A DNA stretch of 64,000 nucleotides. It comes from Stenogyne calaminthoides (Eukaryota; Streptophyta; Magnoliopsida; Lamiales; Lamiaceae). This document shows positions 1 to 10,297 of the stretch, one piece after another; position 1 is the stretch's first letter, and the number at the start of each line of letters is the position of its first letter. Position numbers and translations under genes: made by a program. The stretch lies in NCBI GenBank assembly GCA_037126765.1, contig JBBCBC010000001.1:37122804-37186803 (forward strand). Direction: 5' to 3'. The notes beneath the pieces are model-generated. The model was not told the origin of the DNA. It searched no databases and saw nothing but the letters and a program-made list of their open reading frames with translations.

Positions 1-288
1 ATCAAAGTTGACACCTTAGTCACCCTTTGAAAACCCGACTTAAGAATCAATTGATAAACCGGGTTTTTCACACGGTATTTATAAGCTTCCGCGACTCTCG
101 GTTAAATTGACAGATATCAAACCGATCCGCCCCTGTGCACTCAAGAAGATTGAACATCACCAAATCGACTCACTAAGCACTCGATCGAAAATCTGCAATC
201 ACACCGATCCAAGACGAAAAGTTTTCAGAAGTCTATTCACCCCTCCCCTCTAGACTTCTGCCCTCACAAAACCCGTTCGGGACCTACA
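1..288 (+). mobile_element. 3' part of a Sirevirus-type copia LTR
   Basis: The last ~60 bases (gttttcagaagtctattcac through gttcgggacctaca) match the ends of the LTRs at 16867-32465 and 53707-55304, and the upstream part resembles them more loosely (for example the stretch around tttttcacacgg). The LTR ends in CA at 288. Its 5' part lies outside the window, so I cannot tell solo LTR from full element. It is more diverged than the other two copies and probably belongs to a different subfamily. Confidence 0.75.
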
Positions 289-689
289 TAACCCTAATTC
301 TCTCAAGAACTATAAAATCCAGACATCCTCCTTTGAGGCTTTTGATGCAGCAATGTACTCAACTTTGGTTGTTGAATCTGCGATTGTATCTTGCTTGGAA
401 CTATTCCAACTAACTTCCCCACCATTGAGATTGAAAACATAACCTGCTGTGACTTGTAGTCATCACAATCAGACTGGAAACTGACTTCAGTGTAACCAGT
501 TACTACTAGTTCTGAATATCCATCGTAGACAAGGAAACATTTTTTAGCGCGTCTAAGATACTTCAGAATGTTCTTGACAGCAATCTAGTGAGGTTCACCT
601 GGATTCTGTTGGTATCTACCAGTGATGCTGACAGCGAAGGCCACGTCGGGCCTAGTGCAAGTCATAGCGTACATGATTGACCCAATTGC

Positions 690-1480
690 TTATGTATATA
701 GGACATCCTTCATGTGCTCAATATCAGCTTCACTAGAAGGATAATCCTTCTTTGACAGCTTTATCCCATGATTTGCCGGCAGAGAACCTCTCTTAGAGTT
801 CTTCATCGCAAAACGCTTCAACACTTTCTCTACATAGGTGGACTGTGACAACCCCAACACCCTCTTGAATCTATCTCTATAGATCTTGATCCCTAGAATG
901 TAGCAAGCTTCACCAAGATCCTTCATCTTGAAGGTCTTTGACAACCAATCTTTAACGGACTGTATTAATGGGATATTATTTCCCAAAATTAATATATCAT
1001 CGACACACATGATTATGAAACAATATTCTTCCCGCTGCGTTTACGATAAACACAAGGATCTTCATCAAAAGACTTGATAGCTTTATCAAATCAAATATTC
1101 CAACTTCTGGAAGCTTGATTCAATCCATAAATGGATCTCTTTAACTTACATACTAGTTTGGAGTTTGGCTTAGATACAAAACCTTCTGGTTGAGTCATAA
1201 ACACTTCCTTATTAATGTTTCCATCGAGAAAAGTTATTTTGACATCCATCTACCAAATCTCATAATCATAGGGTGTTGTTATCGAATGGACTTGATCTTC
1301 ACAACCGGTGAAAAGGTCTCATCATAGTCAATGTCTTCTCTTTGACTATAACCCTTCGCCACCAACCTAGCCTTGTAGGTTTGTACTTTGTCATTTGCAT
1401 CAATCTTACTCTTGAAGACTCATTTTCAACCTATGGGTCTAACCCATTTAGGCAACACAACTAAGTCCCACATTTGATTG
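690..1480 (-). pseudogene. copia reverse transcriptase fragment
   Basis: The minus-strand frame 1010-690 begins with the RT active-site segment V-D-D-I-L and continues with typical copia palm/thumb text (LGEACYILGIKIYRDR). Upstream (1450-1010), further frames carry copia phrases such as YGLNQASRSWN and MTQPEGFV, separated by frameshifts. RT would copy element RNA in the virus-like particle. The domain is in pieces and cannot be functional. RNase H-like text (about 690-300) follows on the same strand, as expected for copia. Confidence 0.85.
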
Positions 1481-1965
1481 GTGTACATCGAGTCCATCTC
1501 AGATTTCATGGCTTAATGCCACTTCCCTGAATCAATATCTGATATTGCTTCAGAGTAAGTTCTAGGATCGTCTTTATCCAGGATATCCACATATCATGTT
1601 CCTCCAAGAGGAAATAATATCTAATGGGCGGATTACGAGTCCTAGTAGACTTACGAAGTTATGGTTGTACAGGCTTTACATTCTGATCGTGAAAATTTTG
1701 TGGTGCAGTGATTTCATCAATTCCCGGAGAGTCCTCAAGAGCTACATTTTCAGATGTCTCTTGGGCGGGAGTTTGAACTATGTAGTTCTCATTCAGTCCA
1801 CTTAGAGGTTCTTGCAAAAGGTAATCCAACTCCAATTGCACTCCCACTGGCTAAAAGACGATCACATGGTGAAAGACTCCCACCGTGAAAGTCGTTGAAT
1901 GCTCCCACTGTTTCCTTGTCATGTTGCTTTGACAAGTTATCAGCCTTGTTGTTAATTTGTGGTTC

Positions 1966-2700
1966 TTAAATTTCTTCAAGTTCTATCTTCTTACGGCCTT
2001 GTTCCTTAAAGACATAGTCTTCTTCAAGGAACCTAGCCTGCCTAGAAACAATGATTGTTTGTTTCTCAGGTAGATATAAACAATATCCTCTAGTTTCCTT
2101 AGGATATCCCATAAAGTAACCCTTTTCACCTTTAGATTTCAAATTATCAGTTAGCATTTTCTTCACATACGCGGGGCAACCCCACGTCTTGATATGTGAG
2201 AAAGATGGCTTCTTGCCATGCCATAGCTCGTATGGCGTATGCTCAACTGACTTGGATGGAATTCTATTCAGAATGTAGATTGAAGTTTGGAGCGTGTAAC
2301 CCCCTAAGAATGTCGGAAGAGAGGAAAAGTTCATCATGGACCTTACCATGTCTAACAAGGTTCGGTTTCTCCTTTCGGACACATCATTCATCCGGGGTGT
2401 TCTGGGAGGAGTCCACTGAGACTAGATTCCATGCAACTTCAGATAATGAGTGAATTTATGGCTAATTTACTCACATCCTCGATCCGATCAAAGAGTCTTG
2501 ATACTCTTCCCTAGGTGCTTCTCTACTTCAGCTTTGTACTACTTGAATTTCTCAAGGGATTCGAATTTGTGTCTCATAAGATACACGTGTCCAAATCTAG
2601 AGAAATCGCTAGTAAAAGTAATGAAGTAGTACTTCTTTGGTACATACCCCTTCTTCAGATAACCTACATCAGAACAGATCTCTCATGACTTCATAAGTCT
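1966..2700 (-). pseudogene. copia integrase fragment
   Basis: The longest open piece (2391-1966, 141 aa) contains SERRNRTLLDMVRSM, whose E is the third acidic residue of the D-D-E integrase core. It then reads PYELWHGKKPSFSHIKTWGC and a GYFMGYP block, all standard for copia. Further up the strand (2700-2400), text like YFITFTSDFSRFG marks the beginning of the catalytic core. Frameshifts separate the parts. It inserted element DNA in its ancestor and is dead here. Confidence 0.88.
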
Positions 2701-2789
2701 CGGAACAAGATTCAAAATCAAAGAGATCCTTCAGATTTTGAGCATCTCGAAAGGACCCATTTTCTCATGTTGCATTTGTAGTTCAAAGT

Positions 2790-3000
2790 TCATTACACGT
2801 TGTGTTTGGGAAGCATCCTCCTGAGGTTTCTTCTGATCTGCTACGTAACGCAGCAGCCTCAGGGGTAATCGGGATTAGCGTGTCCAACACGTATTCAATC
2901 TTTTCTTGTCTTAGCACCAAATGCACGTTTCAGTGCCAGTCTAGAAAGTTTGGCTCAGCCAATTTGTTCGCTTCCAGAACACATCTCAATGACAGTTATA
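2790..3000 (-). pseudogene. copia gag N-terminal fragment
   Basis: On the minus strand a short stretch reads like the start of a plant copia gag: an NFLDWH segment, then LRQEKIEYVLDTLIP and a run of Ala/Glu. An in-frame stop interrupts it, and the rest of gag and the zinc knuckle are missing. Position and strand fit the integrase and RT pieces at lower coordinates. The call rests on family wording alone. Confidence 0.6.
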
Positions 3001-3226
3001 CATTTCAACTAATCAAGGGAAATAAAATAAAAATGGAATTAAACATACAATTCCTATGATCGATATTCAGCAATCAAAATAAACATGGCCTAATAATTTA
3101 TTTTGTCTCCAATATATTTTCATACTCAACGACCTCATCGGAAGAGTACGAATTTATATCTAATATAAATTGTAATGGACTAGGATGCACATTCATAGTA
3201 TTACAATATCTGCTGGGGCTGATTAC

Positions 3227-3848
3227 TGTAACAGCAGAACTGGTAGGTTTCTAAACCAATTTCCAAAATGCAATTCCTAGTTGATCAAACCAAGTTTGAT
3301 CGATGTCCCTTCAATTGCTTCCCTGTTGGGTCTGGTGAAACCATTAAGGGTTTACAACCATCAAGCGATGACACTACATGTCCCCATAAAAGTCTTGTTA
3401 GACGTAATTCCGAGTAAAAGACTGGGCCGTAAATACTCATTTGAACGAAAACTCCGATTTACTTTTAATTTTGATGGAAGACATCATTTCAATTTAAAGA
3501 AAAACCATATTTCAGTGAGGAACGTTTTTGAAGCCAGGGTATTAATTACTTAAATGAGATCCAACAAGTTTATTACATCATACTTGAGCAAATAAATGGG
3601 CGTCGCCTATCCAATCATGATATAAACTGTCCGATAATTATTGGGTCCGCCTACTCAAACAATTTAACGCGGATTCACAACAATTATTGCAAAATAATTT
3701 TACATATACATTGCTATGAAAGTGGGATGACAATTATTTTATGAATTAAAATCCAAATTTAATCTCACATTGAAAACATTAATCATCATTTAAAAATAAT
3801 TAATTACCAAATAATTAATCTTAATTCAATTTTAAGTTTTAGTCCAAC
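3227..3848 (-). mobile_element. Possible LTR of the left copia remnant
   Basis: On the minus strand the interval starts TGTTGGACTAAAAC and ends GCTGTTACA, i.e. TG...CA. It lies immediately 5' of the gag fragment, where a 5' LTR belongs. The bases after it (GTAATCAGCCC) are only a weak match to an initiator-Met primer site (TGGTATCAGAGC). The partner LTR and TSD were not found, so the boundaries are tentative. Confidence 0.35.
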
Positions 3849-4309
3849 AAGATTTATTAAAATATGTTGAGGGGCTCAGGTGCAATTATCCAAAATTGCT
3901 CAAAAGGGCCTATTGAAAATCAATTTTTCAATTCAGCCACTCCTATATACATCACAGCCCATATTTCAACAGCAACCATTCTACAAATCGGGACAACCGG
4001 TTCCAAAATCCATCAAGATACATTAATCACCGTTCATCAAAATTAATCAAATTAATTCATCAAAAGGAAAGTCCAACTTTGTAGTGACCAACAATCAGTG
4101 ATACATTGTTATTCAATGAGGCAGAAGACGCGTCGCCACCACGAAGCAGCATCCAGTCACGACGCAGCAAGCATAGAACGAGTCATCGTCGAGAGCATGT
4201 GAATCGCGATTGCATGAAACGTGTGAGCTCATGATGGGTGGCTAATCCGCTACTCACCTATAATCCTCGACGCCATAGTCGGGCATGAGCTCATGAGCTT
4301 CATGGATGA
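3849..4309. other. Stretch without recognisable gene
   Basis: AT-rich at first, then GC-richer after about 4110. Short open frames show no family resemblance and no initiation context. The last ~100 bases may already belong to the gypsy pol remnant that follows, because cttcatggatgacattttag could encode a degraded YVDDI-type motif. Confidence 0.5.
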
Positions 4310-5272
4310 CATTTTAGGTTACTAAAGAGTCTCAAGATGGCCGAACACATAGCACACCTCGATAAGATGTTCCACATGTTGAGGGAATACATAATGAAGT
4401 TAAACCACCGAAGTGTAGTTCCACCATAAACTTGGATAAATTTTTGGGCTACATGGTCAGCCGACAAGAGATAAAGGCCAACCTATAAAAGGTAAAAGGA
4501 AACTTAGACATGCATCCACCTCGACACGTAAGGGAGGTTCAAAAATTGATTCGGCAGCTAGCATCATTGAGTTGTTTATATCTAGGTCAATTGATAAGTG
4601 TAAGTCTTTCTTTGAAGCTCTCAGGAAAGGAAAGTTAAAATGGACCGAGTAGTGCTAGACTGTGTCTCAAAGAGTCCCTGTCAAACCCACATATCCTCTT
4701 GAAGCCAAAACTTGGGGAGAAACTTAATTTATATTTGGCCACATTGGCTTCGGCCATAAGCGCAGTGTTTGTCCGTAGAGAAGGTAAAATTTAATAATTA
4801 GTCCACATTGTAAGTCAGGTTTTATTGGATACGGAGCTCAAGTACCCACCAATGGAGAAGCTTGCATACGACTTTGTGATGAGTATACGAAAGTTGATAT
4901 CGTACTTCTTTGTTCATCATATTGAGGTCGTAATCACCTTTCCCCTAAGACAGGTCATGCACAGGCCAACTCAGCGGTGAGGTGGCAAAAGTGGGCTTTG
5001 GAGTAACATTTCAAGATTACATATACACCTCGAATTACAATTAAAGAGAGATCCCTCGCAAACTTCATTGTGGAATTAACCTTTCCAGAAGAGTCGAGCA
5101 AACCAATCAATCGACCATGGCATATGTACGTTGATGGATCCTCACCAACACATTCGTGGGGTTGAGATCACCCTAATCATCCATACCTATCAGACTTTAT
5201 TGTCGACAATATAAATTGCATTCTCGCAACGAACAACGAGGCGAAGTATGAGCTAGGCACTGATAGCAGGGT
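4310..5272 (+). pseudogene. Ty3/gypsy (Tat/Athila-like) RT-RNase H remnant
   Basis: Plus-strand text read across several frames follows gypsy RT and RNase H in order: HLDKMF.MLREY..KLN, FLGYMVSRQEIKAN, YPPMEKLAYDFV, then YVDGSSP and LATNNEAKYEL, a typical plant gypsy RNase H ending. Many stops and frameshifts make it a relic. No LTR is attached. A CACTA transposon start at 5276 cuts it off at the right. Confidence 0.75.
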
Positions 5273-5275
5273 TAC

Positions 5276-5962
5276 ACTACAAAAAAATGAGAGTAATAGC
5301 AAGAGTTGTAATTGTTGCTATATGGGTTTGACCCCCTTGCTATTAGAATCACCAAGGGCTACTCCTTGTCATTGGGCTCTTTCTATAAGTGGCGTTGCTA
5401 ATGTTTTATTTGCAAGGGGCGTTGACCGCCCTTGAAACTCAACCGTTTTATTATCCGTGTGAACTCTTGCTATTATTATACATACAACAAGGACTAGCTC
5501 TTGCTAATGTTATGTCTGAGGGGCTAAAATAAAATATTGGCAGTTCGTTTATAGCAAGGATTGTCCCTTGCCTTTAGTTATTTTTTATATAAAAAAAAAC
5601 AAATTACGTAAATACAATTATAATAATTGGAATATTAATTTTTTTTTTAAATTATTTTATTGACAATACCAAATTAATATTTAAAAAATTATAATATACA
5701 AATGTAATTACAATTACAAATATGAGATATACAAATTATAAACAATAAATTGAAATCAATAAAACATACAAAAAAAAGAGTCAAAACACATGTAAAATTA
5801 AATTGAATTTCTTCCACATGTAACTCTTTAGATCCCTACAAAAAAAAACTTGGAAAAAAACACAGATTATAATAAAACACAAAATATATAAGATTGAAAT
5901 GGAAAAAAGTCATAATAAACAAACAAAATTTAGTTAGAACTATAGAAAAATAACAATGAAGT
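5276..5962 (+). mobile_element. CACTA (En/Spm-like) transposon, left end
   Basis: The segment begins CACTACAAAAAAATGAG, the signature terminal sequence of plant CACTA elements, after a possible 3-bp target TTA at 5273-5275. Within ~300 bp there are many short subterminal repeats in both orientations built on ttgctat and gcaaggg(g/a)c, as expected for transposase binding zones. No transposase ORF is visible. The element is interrupted by the gypsy element at 5963 and continues at 13310. Confidence 0.8.
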
Positions 5963-6609
5963 TGTCGTGTTTTCTTTATTTCCGGTTTGTGTCATTTGGG
6001 CCTTGGAGTTATTTGGCCCAAATGTTTAGTAAATAGAAGAACTTAGTTGGGCCTTCCTGTTGGGCCGTCTTTCATGAGGAGTCAGTGGTAACACGCGAAT
6101 TATCTAGATCATCCATCGGCCATCTCATCGAACGGCCACGCCAATCTTCCGTACCTGACAATAGCAACGGTATTTGAGTAGTGGAGAATTGTATTGCAGA
6201 GGGTGTGAATTCTATGAGGTAATTCCTCTTGAATATTCTTGCTTTCATCCTCCATTTGTATTGTTGCTAACGTACGCCATTTTCAGGATTCTTCAAGAAT
6301 GGCCATATGGTGTGAGCTCGTGAGTGTTACTTGAAACCAGTGATTCATGTGAGAGAGTTAGCCTTCGTTTTCCTTAATTCCAAATAGCCTCTTGCTAAGA
6401 TATATGTATTCAACGTTCAGGTGATCTTACATATTCGAGATGATGACCGGCATAGCCATGCTGATGATCTTCCTCATTAGCACAGTTGTGTTCTTCTTTC
6501 TGTATTAGAGTCTCTGTTATTTTGATTATTAATTAAGCCTTCCCCTGTTTAGACTTATTTACTGTGTTATTGTTATTTTACGCACGTAATTGAGAATTGG
6601 GACATTACA
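5963..6609 (+). repeat. 5' LTR of element D
   Basis: 647 bp, starting tgtcgtgttttc and ending gggacattaca, the same length as the 3' copy. It provided promoter and polyadenylation functions in the intact element. It is directly followed by the primer binding site. Confidence 0.93.
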
Positions 6610-6611
6610 AG

Positions 6612-6624
6612 TGGTATCTAGAGC
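6612..6624 (+). other. Primer binding site of element D (tRNA-iMet type)
   Basis: The sequence tggtatctagagc, two bases after the LTR, matches the canonical tggtatcagagc complementary to the 3' end of initiator methionine tRNA apart from one inserted base (tct for tc). It is the start point of minus-strand DNA synthesis in the ancestor. Confidence 0.85.
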
Positions 6625-6648
6625 TAACTCGTTGCTCACTCTGGTGCG

Positions 6649-8603
6649 ATGGCAGAGGGCACGCGTATGCAGAATCTATTCGAGATTATTAAGAAACATG
6701 ATGAAGTGTTTGTGGAGAATGATGAACGAATGAAGGTAGTGGAGTAGAAAATCGTGAAGCTCGAGGACCTGATAATAGGAGTGGGTCAAAATGTTAAGAA
6801 CATCAATGATAATATGGACTACCTGATGAAGAAAACCACTGAGACAGGCCAGGGCTCATCTGATGCAACCCATGAAGAGAAGAAGGCTGGAAAAGGGAGA
6901 GAAGGTATTTATACTCCTCCTCCTTTTAGAAACCAAAATCAGAATCAGAGCCCTACTAATTTTTAAGCTAATAATCACACTGTTAGACTCAAGTTTCCTG
7001 AATTTAATGGTGAGAATCCCTTGAGCTGGATTAGGAAAGCTAATCGATTCTTCCAAATTATGCCTATGAACGAAGTAGCTAAGGTCTATCATTCTGGATA
7101 CTATATGATTGAATCTGCGGATATATGGTATATGGAGTATGTTGAAGGAAAGGAAGGCATTAGTTGGAATGAGTTTTGTGAAATGATTATGCAAAGGTTT
7201 GTGAGACCTGAGAAAGAAGATGTAATGATAGAGTTCACTAAATTACACCAATCTCATGATGTGAACTCTTATCAAGAAAAGTTTGATGAGCTGAAATCTT
7301 TGGTTAAAGTGAAAAATCCAGATTTAAGTGAAGAATTCTTAACTTCTTGCTTTCTCAGAGGGTTGAAAGAAGAGTTAAGGGTGTCTGTGCAGCTATTTAA
7401 GTCTACTGAGTTAACTCAAGCAATTAACACATCAAAAATGTTGGAATCAACTTTGGATATATGGGGCAAGAAGAATAGGTTTGACAACAATAAGCCTAAC
7501 TACACCAACCAAGGGAAACCGGCAGGAAATTTCAGTCAAACTAAGAAAGAAGAGAAGAAGGAAGGGACTGATACCTCTCCACCATACAAGAAAATCACAG
7601 ATGCCCAGTATCAAAAGAGAAGAGCCCTAGGATTATGTTTCCATTGTGATGAGAAATATTCCTATGCACATGTGTGTAAGAATAAGCAATTCAATCTCAT
7701 CATTGTAGAAGAAGAGGATAATAATGAAGAAGAGGGAGAGAGTGATCAGAAACAAGAGGAAAATGATCAAGGTGAAATTTATGTTCATGCATTGGTAGGG
7801 AACAAATCAAATGCCACACTTAAAATCACTGGAAATGTTGGAAGGAAGAAGCTAAACATCTTGATTGACAGTGGTAGCACCAATAGCTTCCTAGATACCA
7901 CCACTGCAAATGAGTTAAGCTGCATTAGAGAAAAGACAATTCCTTGGATAATTACTGTAGCTGATGGTGGGAAGACCACCAGTAATTTCAAATATAGTTA
8001 ATTCAAATGGACTATGCAAGGGGTTCCATTTACTTGTGATCTAAGGTTGCTCAAACTAGGGAGATATGATTTGATTCTTGGAGCTGATTGGATGTGGGAA
8101 CATAGTCCCATAACTTTTGATTTCAAGAAACATGAGGTCTCAATCAAGAAGGATGGTCAAGAAGTAAAACTGGTGGGAAATAATGAAGAAGTGGGAGTCA
8201 AACTGATATCAGCTAAAAATTTGCAGAATTTTTTCTTAAAGGCCTCTTATGGCATCATTGCACAGCTATTTGTTGCAAATGGAGAAACACAGCAAGAGGA
8301 GATGGACTCAAAAATATTGGAGGTGTTAGCTAAATTTGAAGTTGTATTCTCTGAGCCTAAAGGGTTGCGCCACCTAAGAGGGGCATTGAGCATGAGATCA
8401 ATCTCAAATCTGGAACACAACCTATTTTCCAGAGGGCCTACAGATACTCTCATGCACTTAAAGATGAAATAGAAAAGATGGTGAAAGAGATATTGAACCA
8501 GGATCAGATTCAAGTGAGCACCAGTCCCTTTGCTAGCCCAACCATCTTGATTAAAAAGAAAGATCTCACTTGGAGATTCTGTGTGGATTACAGGAAGCTC
8601 AAT
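6649..8603 (+). pseudogene. Element D gag-protease-RT, first part
   Basis: Starts at the ATG at 6649 (MAEGTRMQNL) 40 bp after the LTR. One frame carries the gag capsid region (from about 7000: WIRKANRFFQIMP), a knuckle CFHCDEKYSYAHVC near 7640-7680, and the aspartic protease motif LIDSGSTNSF near 7860. RT begins with PFASPTILIKKKDLTWRFCVDYRKLN. In-frame stops lie at 6748 (TAG), 6964 (TAA) and 7999 (TAA), and a frameshift lies near 8367. RT is cut at 8603 by the solo LTR and resumes at 10298 without loss. Confidence 0.92.
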
Positions 8604-10292
8604 TGTTGGTCCCGTTTTGAAAACCCATGAATGTGTTAAATACCAATTGTAATGCATATGAAACAGGGGTGAGGGAATGGTGATTCCATATTTTTGTTTT
8701 TAAACCAATGTGTTTTGCTTAATCAAGTGCATATGGCAAGTAAGAACATAAAGCAGTAAAGAACACACGATTTTATAGTGGTTCGGAGTCCAACTCCTAC
8801 ATCCACTCTTCCCTATCAGCAGGGGCACCAACTTAACCAACTGGACTTAGTTTAACGTGTTAGTCCAACACAATACAAATGTTTAATGAGTTCTCACTCT
8901 CACGGGACTTATCTCCCTCACGGGATTGCCTACCCTCCCTTTCGGGATTGCTTAGATGTTTAACGAGTTCTCACTCGCACCCAGAAAGTAAGCTAGTCCA
9001 ACTAACTTAAATTCCTTGCTTAACAAACTCAACCTAACTTTTGGGTTTGGGTATAAGATTGTTTGGTGTCCAACTAGGGTGAGATTTTCCCTTACATTTG
9101 TTTAGCCTAGATGCTAAGGATGGGAAAATCTCTCTAAGCTTAGGATATTACATTTGTGCTTAGATCTAGAGTAGAACACTTCTTGAATTTATGTGTGTAT
9201 TTCTTGCTCAGTGTTCTATGGTGGAAGTGTTGGATGATTTGGCTCTGTAGCTTGATGGATCACGCATTTTTCCACACTTAATTTGATGGAAGAACTTGTA
9301 TTTATAGTGTGGATTTGAATGTTACCGTTGGATGGAGTCACATTCAAATCCATACTATTCTGTAGCTTTTTTCATCTTTTTCAAGCTGGTTGTCTTCCTC
9401 TCATTGGTTCACGTCAGCTGAATCTAATGGCTATAATCTTCAGGATTTCTTCTGAGTCTTCAGGATTCTTCTGAGTTCTTCAGGATTATTCTGAGTCTTC
9501 AGGATTCTTCTGATTCTTCAGGATTCTTCTGGATTCTTCTGATTCCTTCAAGATTCTTGATTCAGCAGACTTTTCTTCAACAGACCTTGTCTGATCAGGT
9601 ATACTGACACTCAGGCTAACTGAGTTCAGCTCTTCTGACTTCAGACAATCTGACCCTCAGGTCACTAGCACTCAGGCTATCTGATCATCAGTAGCGTTCT
9701 GATTCTCAGTGAACATGACTTCAGATGACTTTTCTTCTGATGACTTCTCTACTGATTTCTTCTCGCCTGATCTGATCAGCTCACCTGATCAGATCAGTAT
9801 AGCATCAGGTCAGCATATCAGTTTATCTGCATTAGATTAGTACATCAGGTTAGCATATCAGGTTAGTTGCATCAAGTTATCTTATCTGATCTCGATCACG
9901 TCTGATCTTGATCAATCTCATCTGCTCCACTTCTGATCAGCAACCTCCTATTCTGATCTGGTCATCTGGTGTGGTCTTCTGATCATCTGATCAGCTTATC
10001 TTTTCTGGTAATCTGATCAGGTCACTTCTGATTCTTCTGATCAGCTGGCTTAGCTTTTCTTTTCTTCTGATTTTGCTCAGCTCATCAGTTAACTCAGAAC
10101 TCATCCTACTCATCTGATCTCGATCAGTCTCGTCTGCAGCCTCATCTAATCTCGATCATCTTCGTCTGATTCTGTGAGTTCCCCCTTAATTGGTTCTCTC
10201 GTTCCCCCTCAACTTGTTATCTGTAGATTAGCTTAAATAACACAAGTTGATAATGTTTTGGCATAATTCATCAAAACTAAAATATCCCAACA
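8604..10292 (-). mobile_element. Solo Sirevirus-type copia LTR inserted in element D
   Basis: 1689 bp bounded by a perfect 5-bp target duplication tcaat (8599-8603 and 10293-10297); it splits the RT codons of element D. On the minus strand it starts TGTTGGGATATTTTAG and ends GGGACCAACA. Orientation is shown by minus-strand similarity to the LTR at 16867 (the block around ttggactaacac...ggttaagttggtgcccctgctga). A TATA box (TATAAATA, minus strand) lies at 9306-9299. Positions 9420-10190 hold dense repeats of TCAGGATTCTTCTGA and palindromic CTGATCAG. No internal region remains, so it arose by LTR-LTR recombination. Confidence 0.93.
9420..10190 (-). repeat. TGATCAG-rich and TCTTCAGGAT tandem repeats inside LTR
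   Basis: About 9441-9550 repeats an ~18-bp unit (cttcaggattcttctgag) roughly six times. From 9580 to 10180, the palindrome ctgatcag and partial forms (tgatcag, tctgatc) occur every few tens of bases. In the LTR this lies upstream of the TATA box, so it is a plausible enhancer-type array. Confidence 0.8.
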
Positions 10293-10297
10293 TCAAT

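Larger units (their letters stand above)
289..3060 (-). mobile_element. Decayed Ty1/copia retrotransposon, reverse orientation
   Basis: Read on the minus strand, the pieces come in copia order: a gag fragment (about 3000-2790), integrase (about 2700-1966), reverse transcriptase (about 1480-690) and RNase H (about 690-300). Every domain is broken by stops or frameshifts and parts are missing, so this is a dead copy. It is not the same lineage as the Sirevirus-like elements further right, because the protein wording and spacing differ. The 3' LTR expected at the left is not recognisable. The Sirevirus LTR end at 1-288 directly abuts the remnant. Confidence 0.85.

Noticed and set aside
6856..7194. 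112-aa minus-strand ORF
   Set aside because: Antisense shadow of element D gag, which has recognisable domains on the plus strand.
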